In this document: one piece after another, positions 1 through 7,033 of the stretch | Position numbering within the stretch: the stretch's first letter is position 1 | How the letters are laid out: each line of letters starts with the position of its first letter | Assembly (NCBI RefSeq): GCF_016587355.1 | Contig: NZ_BNJF01000001.1 | Coordinates: forward strand, 1,054,001-1,118,000 | DNA length: 64,000 bases | Origin: Ktedonospora formicarum | GTDB taxonomy: Bacteria; Chloroflexota; Ktedonobacteria; Ktedonobacterales; Ktedonobacteraceae | Direction of reading: 5' to 3' | The notes under the pieces: model-generated | The model's input: the letters and a program-made list of their open reading frames with translations, nothing else | Databases searched by the model: none | What the model was told of the DNA's origin: nothing | Position numbers and translations under genes: made by a program

Positions 1-192
1 GAGAGCACTATTGAAGAGGAGTCAACTAGTGACTCGTCATTATCAGAAGAGGAAGAAGAGTCGCCCTTTGTCTTTGGCAATCCCTTCGAGGGGCCAATCC
101 CAGATGTATTCCATCATGATAATGTCTTGAAGAAGGTTCTTCAAGAGAGCCAGCAATCAAACGAGAAGAAACGCAACGACGAAAAGAAGTAG
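1..192 (+). CDS. C-terminal end of an unrecognised acidic protein (5' end outside window)
   Basis: Frame 1 is open from base 1 to the TAG at 190-192, giving 63 residues. The tail starts with a Ser/Glu-rich run (two EEE-type clusters), continues with a Pro/Gly/Phe stretch (FVFGNPFEGPIPDVF) and ends in a basic Lys/Glu/Asn helix. It resembles a low-complexity, probably disordered C-terminus. No family can be named from this fragment. A strong hairpin starts 30 nt after the stop, which supports this being a genuine gene end. Confidence 0.6.
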   Translation, partial: ESTIEEESTSDSSLSEEEEESPFVFGNPFEGPIPDVFHHDNVLKKVLQESQQSNEKKRNDEKK

Positions 193-221
193 CTTTTCAG
201 AAATGCGACCTGGGTTCTGTT

Positions 222-279
222 GCAATGGAAGAGGCTCAGAAAAGTTTTGCTTAGAACTTTTCTGAGCCTCTTCCATTGC
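222..279 (+). terminator. Perfect 25-bp hairpin terminator
   Basis: The arms 222-246 and 255-279 are exact reverse complements around an 8-nt loop. The hairpin lies 30 nt after the stop of the upstream gene. There is no U tract beyond the stem, as at most other gene ends in this window. Confidence 0.8.
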
Positions 280-550
280 TGTGAAAGAGTTTGAACAGCA
301 ATCTTAGACAATTATCTCAAAAATTGGGCTCAAATTGTGAAGTAGTTCAAAGCGCGAGAAGTGAACAGTAGGGTATTATACGTCTACGCACCAATGCTCC
401 CGATGGAAAGAATTATCGACCATCCAGGCATCATAAATATGTTTCTATTATTTGGTTCACCGTATCCGATATATGGGGACCTCCTGCTTTAGGATATGCT
501 GTCTGTAATGAAGGTAGACAGGTTGTCCTTCTATAAAACACGGATCACTC

Positions 551-632
551 CTTATCCGAAAATCTGAGCACGGCTGTTGCAACGAACATCAACGCCGCGA
601 GCCGCCATTAACGGCGTTGGTTTTCGCATAAG
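551..632 (+). repeat. Palindromic repeat element, copy A
   Basis: The element begins CTTATCCGAAAATCTGAGCA and ends GGTTTTCGCATAAG, so its termini are near-perfect inverted repeats. An inner stem (CAACGCCG with CGGCGTTG) makes it a long hairpin. It ends 33 nt before the ATG at 666. Copy D, read on the minus strand, matches it almost base for base at both ends. Confidence 0.75.
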
Positions 633-665
633 ACATTAAGCAATACTGGAAGGAGAAACCAAGCT

Positions 666-1202
666 ATGACAGTTTCTAACCGCTTCTTTCATCCAATTGA
701 GATCGATGAACACAGGACAGTGCAAGTTCAGGATATGAAATGGGACCTGGAACGGCGTGCGGTTACAATTGGCAATATAACGGTTATTCTAACCTCGACA
801 GAGTACCGTTTGCTTCTTTCTCTGAGACATGGACATCCGGTAACCTATACCAATCTGGCGATGATGGCCTATAACTATGCCATGGATACCAAGGTTCGCA
901 TGATGATGGACAAACATATTGATAGGATTAGAAGCAAGATCAGGGGAACCGGCATATATATCTACTGTGTTAACAACTATGGCTATGTGCTCCTCCCGAA
1001 GCCGCCTAAAATCATCGAGATAGCGTTTTTTTTGCGCTCACGACGCTCTTTAGAAGGAGGGGGCTTTGTACTGAACTTGCCAGTACAAAGCCCCCTCCCT
1101 CCCTCTCTTCTTACCATAAACATGCCAGGCAAATCAGAGAGGCTATCACCATTACTACAGTGTCCCCTAAAAAAGCGAGCTAACATTGATTTATTGCTGT
1201 AA
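666..1202 (+). CDS. Winged-helix DNA-binding protein (OmpR/PhoB C-terminal type, no receiver)
   Basis: Residues ~20-112 fit a PhoB-type winged helix: a short N-terminal beta strand pair, a helix around TSTEYRLLLSLRHG, a recognition-helix region with DKHIDRIRSKI, and the terminal wing with the typical NNYGYVLLP. There is no receiver domain. It is probably a transcription factor binding DNA. GGAGGAGAAACC-type Shine-Dalgarno sequence precedes the ATG. After residue ~115 the frame runs through an 18-bp hairpin (1056-1098), so the last ~60 residues look unnatural. Removing one T from the T8 run at 1026-1033 would end the protein at TAG 1051-1053, just before the hairpin. The 3' boundary is therefore uncertain. 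Confidence 0.6.
   Translation: MTVSNRFFHPIEIDEHRTVQVQDMKWDLERRAVTIGNITVILTSTEYRLLLSLRHGHPVTYTNLAMMAYNYAMDTKVRMMMDKHIDRIRSKIRGTGIYIYCVNNYGYVLLPKPPKIIEIAFFLRSRRSLEGGGFVLNLPVQSPLPPSLLTINMPGKSERLSPLLQCPLKKRANIDLLL
1056..1098 (+). terminator. 18-bp hairpin inside the 3' end of the preceding reading frame
   Basis: Arms 1056-1073 and 1081-1098 (GGAGGGGGCTTTGTACTG and its complement) are perfect around a 7-nt loop. A terminator inside a reading frame is unusual and suggests that the true stop of the winged-helix gene lies upstream. Confidence 0.65.
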
Positions 1203-1485
1203 ATAGGGTAATATATTTAATTACTAAGCATCACCCATCCGCTTGCGTGGAAGTTTTGACTCGCGCGAGTCCGACCGTTACGGAGGTGAAAATAGCGGTA
1301 AACGGCTAAGTAGCTGGGTGGGGAACGCTTTCCTCACGCTCTAGGGGCATCACAAGTGCAGCCGGAGCAAGCATGCAAAGACGCGTGCACAACCACACGT
1401 TGAAGCGTGTTAACAAGCAACACCTTAACAAATGAATATAGAGTCCAAGACATAATCCAGGAACCAGCCTAAGGAGCAGGTGGCA
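1203..1485. other. GC-rich leader with several potential stems
   Basis: The base composition shifts abruptly at about 1230. The stretch contains a perfect 14-bp palindrome GACTCGCGCGAGTC at 1258-1271. CACCCA (1232-1237) can pair with TGGGTG (1315-1320), or an alternative 8-bp hairpin can form between GTGGGGAA (1318-1325) and TTCCTCAC (1330-1337) with a CGCT loop. The two pairings share bases and are mutually exclusive. It could be a structured 5' leader for the gene at 1486. No known RNA family was recognised. Confidence 0.3.
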
Positions 1486-3012
1486 GTGATGTGGGTGTTC
1501 AAGACCATGCCGTTTGTGGCAATCGTCCTAGTCGTGATCGGGATCACAATTGCAAAGATGTCGCAGCGCGGCATCCTTGCAATCGGCAAGTCTGAGCAGG
1601 GCTTCACGGCTCGGCTCGGTGCCATGCGCTTCAAGCGAGAAGTCGAGGTCTCCCAAGGAGGGGCCAAGAAATTCTTCTCGTTCAAGTTCAGGGCGGTTCG
1701 AATCATCCGAACCGTAAGGCGGACAGAAGGCGGATGGTTCAAGGTGGGTACCCTGAAGGTGGGGGTATTCATGGTGGTGCGCCACAAAAAGCGCACCATG
1801 CAGGAGCACTACTGGAGGGCCACGTGCCGCATCGCGCGGCCGTGGCAGAAGTACACCCCCGAGCTCGCGTTCAGCTTCAAGCGGCCGACTTCGTACGCGC
1901 GGCGAGGCGCAAAGGAGCAGCGACTGCGCAACCGAGGCATCGACCTCAGCAAGAGGATGCTCAAGAAGCAGCGTCTGCTGCTGAGCATCGCGGCCACGGT
2001 GCTGGCAGTGGTTCTCTGCATCAGCACAGCCGTGTTCGTTCTCGGCCTCGGGGTCAAGCCCAGGTACGACAGCCACACATGGTGGCTGGGACTCAAGGTC
2101 TTCGCCGCAATCGGGCCGTCGCTCATGGCAGGCCCCTTCGTCCTCGCCAGCACCTACGTGCTGGGACGCCGCATCCGCGAAGTGGCGATCTGGTACGACA
2201 CCCCTGCTCGGCAGGCAGTGCGCCTGACCATCACTGGCCTCCTGATCAGCTACCTGGTAACGCTGACCACATCCACTGCAGGCAAGGGTGTAGCCCTCGC
2301 CCAGCAGTGCATCCTGGTCCTCGGGTTCCTCGTCGTCCGGTCCTTCATCGGACGCGGCGACGAGCAGGCCGCCCTGGCGAAGCGCATGGAGAAGATGATG
2401 AAGCGCCGAGGAGCTGACCACCATCCCCTGTTCCCCCAAGCCCAGGACTGGTTCTGGGCAAGCACGGGACTGGCTCTCCTCGCCCTGGCTCTGGTCGGAG
2501 CGATCTGGTCGTGGATGGTTACCGTTCGCCTCAGTACTCCGATTGGGGAGGTCGACGACCTCCTGATCTTCCGGACATGTGTCGGGACGATCATGGCGGG
2601 GCTGATGACCATCGCCGCCCGCCTCGGTGGGCAGGTGTCCCGGCTGGGACTGGGATACCTCGGATGGTGGGCTGTCACCGACCGTCGTCCATGGGCGGCT
2701 CTTCTGCACCGCCGCGGGTGGCAGAAGATGGGACCGCTGTGGGGTCTGCTGACGTCGTTGGGCCAGATCCTGGCCCTCAATGTCTTCGGCACCTTCATGA
2801 GCGTGTACCTTGCCCAAATGGCGGCGAAGGTGTATGCCCACCACTGGGAGGCGTACACGAACTCCACGGCCTTCCCGGTCGCGCAGAGCGGCGCTCTGCT
2901 CGCAGCCCTGGAGTTCGTGGGCGGCATCGTCGGGCTCATCTCGATGGTGCTCATGTCGTCGGGGAAGGATGCCCCGGCGCAAGAGCAGTCCACCCAGTCC
3001 AAGGCCGACTGA
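1486..3012 (+). CDS. GC-rich polytopic membrane protein of unknown function, probably horizontally acquired
   Basis: The protein is about 508 residues. An N-terminal membrane helix is followed by a very basic soluble stretch to residue ~165, containing the motifs RFKREVEV and VRHKKR. About seven hydrophobic segments follow, separated by short loops. No transporter or enzyme signature was recognised. AAGGAG at 1471-1476 favours GTG 1486 or ATG 1489 over the more upstream GTG 1480. Sampled lines are about 65-68 percent G+C, against about 50 percent in neighbouring genes. A long open frame on the opposite strand is the usual shadow of GC-rich coding DNA. Composition suggests transfer from a high-GC donor such as an actinobacterium, which is inference. 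Confidence 0.6.
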   Translation: MMWVFKTMPFVAIVLVVIGITIAKMSQRGILAIGKSEQGFTARLGAMRFKREVEVSQGGAKKFFSFKFRAVRIIRTVRRTEGGWFKVGTLKVGVFMVVRHKKRTMQEHYWRATCRIARPWQKYTPELAFSFKRPTSYARRGAKEQRLRNRGIDLSKRMLKKQRLLLSIAATVLAVVLCISTAVFVLGLGVKPRYDSHTWWLGLKVFAAIGPSLMAGPFVLASTYVLGRRIREVAIWYDTPARQAVRLTITGLLISYLVTLTTSTAGKGVALAQQCILVLGFLVVRSFIGRGDEQAALAKRMEKMMKRRGADHHPLFPQAQDWFWASTGLALLALALVGAIWSWMVTVRLSTPIGEVDDLLIFRTCVGTIMAGLMTIAARLGGQVSRLGLGYLGWWAVTDRRPWAALLHRRGWQKMGPLWGLLTSLGQILALNVFGTFMSVYLAQMAAKVYAHHWEAYTNSTAFPVAQSGALLAALEFVGGIVGLISMVLMSSGKDAPAQEQSTQSKAD

Positions 3013-3078
3013 GGTCACACAGCCGCACCCCCAAGGGGTGTTTCTGGGCATATGTGTGGACCCTGTGTCGAGGTCTTC

Positions 3079-3114
3079 CGGGCGTGTCGTTCCTGTTCAG
3101 GAACGGCATGCCCG
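3079..3114 (+). terminator. 17-bp hairpin after the GC-rich gene
   Basis: CGGGCGTGTCGTTCCTG pairs with the segment at 3098-3114 over 17 positions, two of them G-U wobbles, around a 2-nt loop. It lies 66 nt downstream of the stop at 3012. Confidence 0.6.
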
Positions 3115-3316
3115 GGGCCTCGGCCTCATTTGTTATGTGATTCCTCCATCTTTACGTCTTCGTTTTTGCTCTATCTCCCAATTTCGAGCCTCATTTGCCA
3201 CCAGGAATCTTTTTTTTGTAGTATACTATGGCAGAGTTGAAGTATTCCCTTTGGCATACAGCGCTGTAAGCCTTTGCTTATGGCGTATTTTTGTATCTTT
3301 TTCAGGGGATTAAGGA

Positions 3317-3380
3317 CTTATCCGAAAACCGATGCTGCCATTCTGGCAGCCAGCACTATTGCTCAGGTTTTCGATAGAAG
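3317..3380 (-). repeat. Palindromic repeat element, copy B
   Basis: It begins CTTATCCGAAAACC and ends GGTTTTCGATAGAAG, with an inner GCTGCCA/TGGCAGC stem. Read on the minus strand it aligns with copy A (CGAAAACCTGAGCA near one end). It ends 32 nt before the permease start codon. Confidence 0.7.
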
Positions 3381-3412
3381 TAGGTGGAGCATCCAACGAA
3401 AGGGTTTCTTGC

Positions 3413-4801
3413 ATGTCGACAGATACTGTACTGGTTTCTGATCTAGACAAGTCCATCGAGACGCATGGCATTGAACGTGTCTCACCGCAAGCGCGAGCAC
3501 ATGTGCGTATTTTTGACAATTTTACGATGTGGCTCTCGGCAAACCTGGTTATTTCTACCGTGGCATTGGGCGGGCTGGCGGTCCCCGTATTTAAGCTCGG
3601 CTTCTGGGATGGTCTCGCTATCATTGTTATTTTTAATATCCTGGGCGTTCTGCCCGTGGCCTTTTTCTCCACAATGGGACCCAAGCTGGGTCTGCGCCAG
3701 ATGACCATCTCGCGTTTCTCCTTCGGCTGGGTTGGCAGCATCGTCATGTCACTCTTCAACGTCGCAGCCTGCATCGGCTGGTCAGCAGTCAACGTTATTG
3801 TCGGTGGACAACTGGTAGAGGCACTCAGTAACGGCGCTGTACCACGCTGGCTAGGTATCATCATCATCGCGGTGCTCACAACTGTTGTAAGCATCTACGG
3901 ATATAAATATGTCCATCGTTATGAGCGCTTCGCCTGGATTCCTATGGCGCTGATCTTCGCGCTCCTGGCAGTCATTGGTGGTCCTCACATGGCGATTGTG
4001 CCCACGCCTGTCGTGAGCGCAGCCTGGATCTCGGGGCTGGTCTCCTTTGGAGGCGCTATCTACGGCTTTGCCACTGGCTGGAGTTCATACGCGGCGGACT
4101 ACAACGTCAATCAGCCAGAGGAGACACCGGCGTCGCGCGTCTTCTGGCTCACCTTCCTGGGTGTCACCATCCCCTGTATCCTGTTAGAGACGCTGGGGCT
4201 AAGTCTGAGTACCGCTACGGTGTATGGAGGCAAAGGTGGTGGTGATCTACTGGCCGCCGTATTGCAGCCCCTGGGTGGCTTTGGAACGCTTCTACTGGCC
4301 CTGCTGGCTCTAAGCGTCGTCGCTAACAATATCCCCAATGACTATAGCCTTGGTTTGACCATCCAGGTCCTCGGTAAGTCTTTCCAGAAGATCAACCGGG
4401 CTGTCTGGACGCTGATCGGCGCTGTTATCTACATCCTGATCGCGGTCCCCGCTGCATCAAATTTCAATTCCACCCTGGAGAATTTCCTGCTGTTGATCGC
4501 CTACTGGCTAGGCCCCTGGGGCATCATCCTCTTCCTGGAGGATCGCGTCTTCCGCAAGGGGAAATATAATGTCGAGGATTGGAATACGCGAAGCAAGCTT
4601 CCAGTAGGCTGGGCAGCACTGGTTTCGATGGCGCTGGGTCTGGTTGGTGTATATCTGGGAGCCTCACAGCTTCTCTTCACTGGTCCTATCGCGCAGCTCC
4701 TGGGTGGCTATATGGATATCGGTTTCGAGCTAGGTGTAGTCTTCGCCTGTATCGCGTACCTGATCCTGCGCCCTATCGAGCTTCGCCAGACACAACGCTA
4801 A
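3413..4801 (+). CDS. codB-like: NCS1-family nucleobase permease (cytosine/purine permease, CodB-like)
   Basis: This is an integral membrane symporter of 462 residues with about 12 hydrophobic segments, in the size range of CodB/PurP-type NCS1 transporters. The N-terminal part has the family pattern around FTMWLSANLVISTVALG, and the middle has GWSSYAADYNVNQP, a well conserved NCS1 loop. ATG 3413 (MSTDTVLV) is preferred to an upstream in-frame ATG at 3332, which would lie inside the repeat. A perfect hairpin follows at 4826. The next gene is a CodA-like deaminase, so the likely substrate is cytosine or a modified cytosine. Substrate identity is inferred from context only. Confidence 0.85.
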   Translation: MSTDTVLVSDLDKSIETHGIERVSPQARAHVRIFDNFTMWLSANLVISTVALGGLAVPVFKLGFWDGLAIIVIFNILGVLPVAFFSTMGPKLGLRQMTISRFSFGWVGSIVMSLFNVAACIGWSAVNVIVGGQLVEALSNGAVPRWLGIIIIAVLTTVVSIYGYKYVHRYERFAWIPMALIFALLAVIGGPHMAIVPTPVVSAAWISGLVSFGGAIYGFATGWSSYAADYNVNQPEETPASRVFWLTFLGVTIPCILLETLGLSLSTATVYGGKGGGDLLAAVLQPLGGFGTLLLALLALSVVANNIPNDYSLGLTIQVLGKSFQKINRAVWTLIGAVIYILIAVPAASNFNSTLENFLLLIAYWLGPWGIILFLEDRVFRKGKYNVEDWNTRSKLPVGWAALVSMALGLVGVYLGASQLLFTGPIAQLLGGYMDIGFELGVVFACIAYLILRPIELRQTQR

Positions 4802-4825
4802 ATTTTACCCCTGGTAAAGGTTCTC

Positions 4826-4866
4826 AACAAGGGGAATAGTCATCAGAGATGACTATTCCCCTTGTT
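4826..4866 (+). terminator. 19-bp perfect hairpin terminator
   Basis: Arms 4826-4844 and 4848-4866 are exact complements around a 3-nt loop, 24 nt after the permease stop. The AA...TT ends leave a short run of U at the 3' side. Confidence 0.8.
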
Positions 4867-4905
4867 TATATGTAAAGCTCTGAGCCTACATAATATAAAG
4901 GAATA

Positions 4906-4931
4906 TTGAACAGTTACTTGCATGCTATACT
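4906..4931 (+). promoter_or_regulatory. Possible promoter of the deaminase operon
   Basis: TATACT at 4926-4931 lies 64 nt before the deaminase ATG. TTGAAC at 4906-4911 is the best -35, but the 14-bp spacer is short, so the assignment is weak. Confidence 0.3.
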
Positions 4932-4994
4932 TTTTACAGTGTAGCGTGAGGAGCGCTTCCATTACAACATCTACGAAAAGGACAGTGGCAATCC

Positions 4995-6287
4995 ATGCAA
5001 TATGATCTACTCATTCGTCAGGCGCGCTTGCATAGGCACGCAGATACCGTTGATATAGCTGTCAAGGATGGAGTCTTCACGCGCATCGCGCCAGATCTGG
5101 ACCCAACCCAAGCCAAGCGCGTGATCAAGGCCGAAGGACGCCTTGTCACACCACCCTTTATTGATGCGCATGTACATCTTGACGCGGTCTTGACTGTAGG
5201 TCAGCCACGTTATAATACTTCAGGAACCTTGCTTGAGGGCATCCAGATTTGGGGTGAGCGCAAACAGAACCTGACGGTAGAAGAGGTCAAGCAGCGGGCC
5301 CTGGAAGAAATACGCTGGGAGGTCGCACAAGGGACCCTACACATTCGCAGCCATGTCGATGTCTGTGATCCAAATCTCACAGCCTTGCGCGCCTTACTAG
5401 AGGTGCGTGAGGAGGTACGCGATATCTGCCACCTGCAACTGGTGGCCTTCCCCCAGGACGGCATCTATTCCTCTCCTGATGGTCCTGGTTTGATGCGCAA
5501 GGCGCTGGAAATGGGCTGTGATGTAGTGGGCGGTATCCCTCATCATGAGTGGACACGGGATATGGGCGTGGAAGATGTCCACTACGTCTTTGCTCTAGCA
5601 CAAGAATTTGATCGCGATATTGATTGCCATTGCGATGAAACCGATGATCCACTTTCACGCTTCACCGAAGTCATGGCGGCTGACACCCTCAAACAGGGCT
5701 GGCAAGGGCGCGTAACAGCCAGCCATTGTACAGCCATGCATTCCTATGACAACGCCTACGCTTTTAAACTGATGGGCCTCCTCAAGAAAGCCCAAATGAA
5801 CGTGATCGCAAATCCCTTTGACAATGTCGTCCTCCAAGGGCGCTTTGATACGTATCCCAAACGACGGGGCATTACTCGCGTTAAGGAACTGCTCGCCAAT
5901 GGCGTTAACGTGGCCCTAGGACACGACTCGATCATGGACCCCTGGTTTCCTCTGGGTCGTGGCGACATGCTGGCGGCGGCTCAGCTCGCGCTCTTCCTCT
6001 GTCACATGAGCGGCTATGATGAGATCGCCGATGTGCTAGATCTTATCACCAGCAATGCCGCAAAGGCGCTCCGCATTCAAGATCGCTACGGCATTGAGCA
6101 GGGAAAACCCGCTGATTTCCTGGTGCTAGACGCGCCATCAGCCTTTGAGACGCTGCGCCTGCTCCCTGCTCGCCTGCATGTCTTCAAGGCAGGTGTGGAA
6201 GTCGCGCGAAGCGAGCCAGGGCGCAGCTATGTCAAGCGCGAACAGGAGCAAGAAACCGAGGTCACGTTCCGCCGCATTACGATGTGA
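4995..6287 (+). CDS. codA-like: CodA-type cytosine deaminase family amidohydrolase, candidate 5-methylcytosine deaminase
   Basis: This 430-residue amidohydrolase follows E. coli CodA along its whole length. Visible metal and active-site residues are H59 and H61 (HVHLD), Q154 (AFPQDG), H212 and E215 (HCDE), H244 and D311 (GHDS). CodA carries a second Asp after the metal-binding Asp (D313-D314), whereas this protein has Ser312. Loss of that discriminating Asp is the published hallmark of bacterial CodA homologues that deaminate 5-methylcytosine to thymine. The reaction is cytosolic and would feed pyrimidine salvage from bases brought in by the adjacent permease. It heads a run with the acetyltransferase and FAD oxidase genes downstream. 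Family is certain; the substrate is inferred. Confidence 0.85.
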   Translation: MQYDLLIRQARLHRHADTVDIAVKDGVFTRIAPDLDPTQAKRVIKAEGRLVTPPFIDAHVHLDAVLTVGQPRYNTSGTLLEGIQIWGERKQNLTVEEVKQRALEEIRWEVAQGTLHIRSHVDVCDPNLTALRALLEVREEVRDICHLQLVAFPQDGIYSSPDGPGLMRKALEMGCDVVGGIPHHEWTRDMGVEDVHYVFALAQEFDRDIDCHCDETDDPLSRFTEVMAADTLKQGWQGRVTASHCTAMHSYDNAYAFKLMGLLKKAQMNVIANPFDNVVLQGRFDTYPKRRGITRVKELLANGVNVALGHDSIMDPWFPLGRGDMLAAAQLALFLCHMSGYDEIADVLDLITSNAAKALRIQDRYGIEQGKPADFLVLDAPSAFETLRLLPARLHVFKAGVEVARSEPGRSYVKREQEQETEVTFRRITM

Positions 6288-6405
6288 TGCGGCCAGCGCA
6301 ATAAAATTGGCTTGCTCAAAGGGCTAGCAATTGGTGCTTGCGTTAAAGCGATAGCATCCCTAGAATAAAGAGAGAAGCACCTCAAGAAAAGGACGCACAC
6401 CATTT

Positions 6406-7005
6406 ATGCAGATTACACCTATCACCCTTCAGGGGAATATCGTCAGGCTTGAACCACTTCAGCAAGCACATGCCGCCGATCTCTACGCAGCAGGGGACAC
6501 TACAATCTGGCGATACATGCCAGATAGTCCAGGTAGCTCGCCAGAGGCTATGGCAAGCTGGATCGATACAGCGCATCAGGCGCGTGAGAAGGGTATAGAA
6601 TTGCCTTTCGCTATCATCCTGTTGCAGACAGGGCAGGCCATTGGCTCAACCCGCTACCTGGATATCAGCCAGCAGCACCGTGGGTTGGAGATAGGTTGGA
6701 CCTGGCTATCACCAAAAGTTCAGCGCACAGGAGTCAATACTGAGTGTAAGTATCTCCTCCTACGCCACGCCTTTGAGGGGCTAGGCGCGATCCGTGTCCA
6801 GCTTAAGACGGACAGCCGTAATGAGCAATCCCAACGCGCGATAGAGCGCATAGGTGCATCTCGCGAAGGGGTATTACGCAACCACAAAATTATGCCAGAT
6901 GGATACCTACGCCACTCAGTTTACTACAGTATCATCGAAAGCGAATGGCCGAGCGTCAAAGAACGCCTGCAAGGCATGATGCAACGTTACAACGTCAACG
7001 CCTAG
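6406..7005 (+). CDS. GNAT-family N-acetyltransferase (RimJ/RimL-like)
   Basis: The 199-residue protein has the RimJ/RimL layout: an N-terminal LEPLQQAHAADLY, a central strand-helix region with IGSTRYLD and LEIGWTWLSPKVQRTGVNTE (acetyl-CoA binding loop region), and a C-terminal NEQSQRAIERIGASREGVLRNH typical of protein or small-amine acetyltransferases. It probably transfers acetyl from acetyl-CoA to an amine, with unknown acceptor. It lies 118 nt after the deaminase and 28 nt before the FAD oxidase, so cotranscription is likely. Confidence 0.85.
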   Translation: MQITPITLQGNIVRLEPLQQAHAADLYAAGDTTIWRYMPDSPGSSPEAMASWIDTAHQAREKGIELPFAIILLQTGQAIGSTRYLDISQQHRGLEIGWTWLSPKVQRTGVNTECKYLLLRHAFEGLGAIRVQLKTDSRNEQSQRAIERIGASREGVLRNHKIMPDGYLRHSVYYSIIESEWPSVKERLQGMMQRYNVNA

Positions 7006-7033
7006 TCTCAAGGCACCAAAGGAGGCGACCATC

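Larger units (their letters stand above)
193..665. other. Intergenic stretch: terminator, AT-rich region and repeat copy A
   Basis: This gap holds the hairpin at 222-279 and the palindromic repeat at 551-632. Between them is an AT-rich segment with a TATTAT-like -10 near 375, but no convincing -35. No coding frame with a ribosome binding site was found. Confidence 0.5.
3013..3412. other. Intergenic stretch: terminator, T tract, possible promoter and repeat copy B
   Basis: It contains a terminator-like hairpin at 3079-3114, an eight-T tract near 3210, a TATACT hexamer at 3222-3227 that may be a -10 box, and palindromic repeat copy B at 3317-3380. Base composition returns to the window average after about 3125. 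Confidence 0.45.

Noticed and set aside
1734..2417. Second plus-strand frame inside the GC-rich gene
   Set aside because: It has an Arg/Pro/His-rich composition and no ribosome site, typical of an out-of-frame shadow.
1528..3051. Long open frame of 507 codons on the minus strand
   Set aside because: It lies antisense to the GC-rich membrane gene, has low-complexity charged content without hydrophobic or family patterns, and such frames are normal shadows in GC-rich coding DNA.
3332..3412. Upstream in-frame ATG for the NCS1 permease
   Set aside because: The extra 27 residues are encoded by palindromic repeat copy B and are unlikely to be translated.
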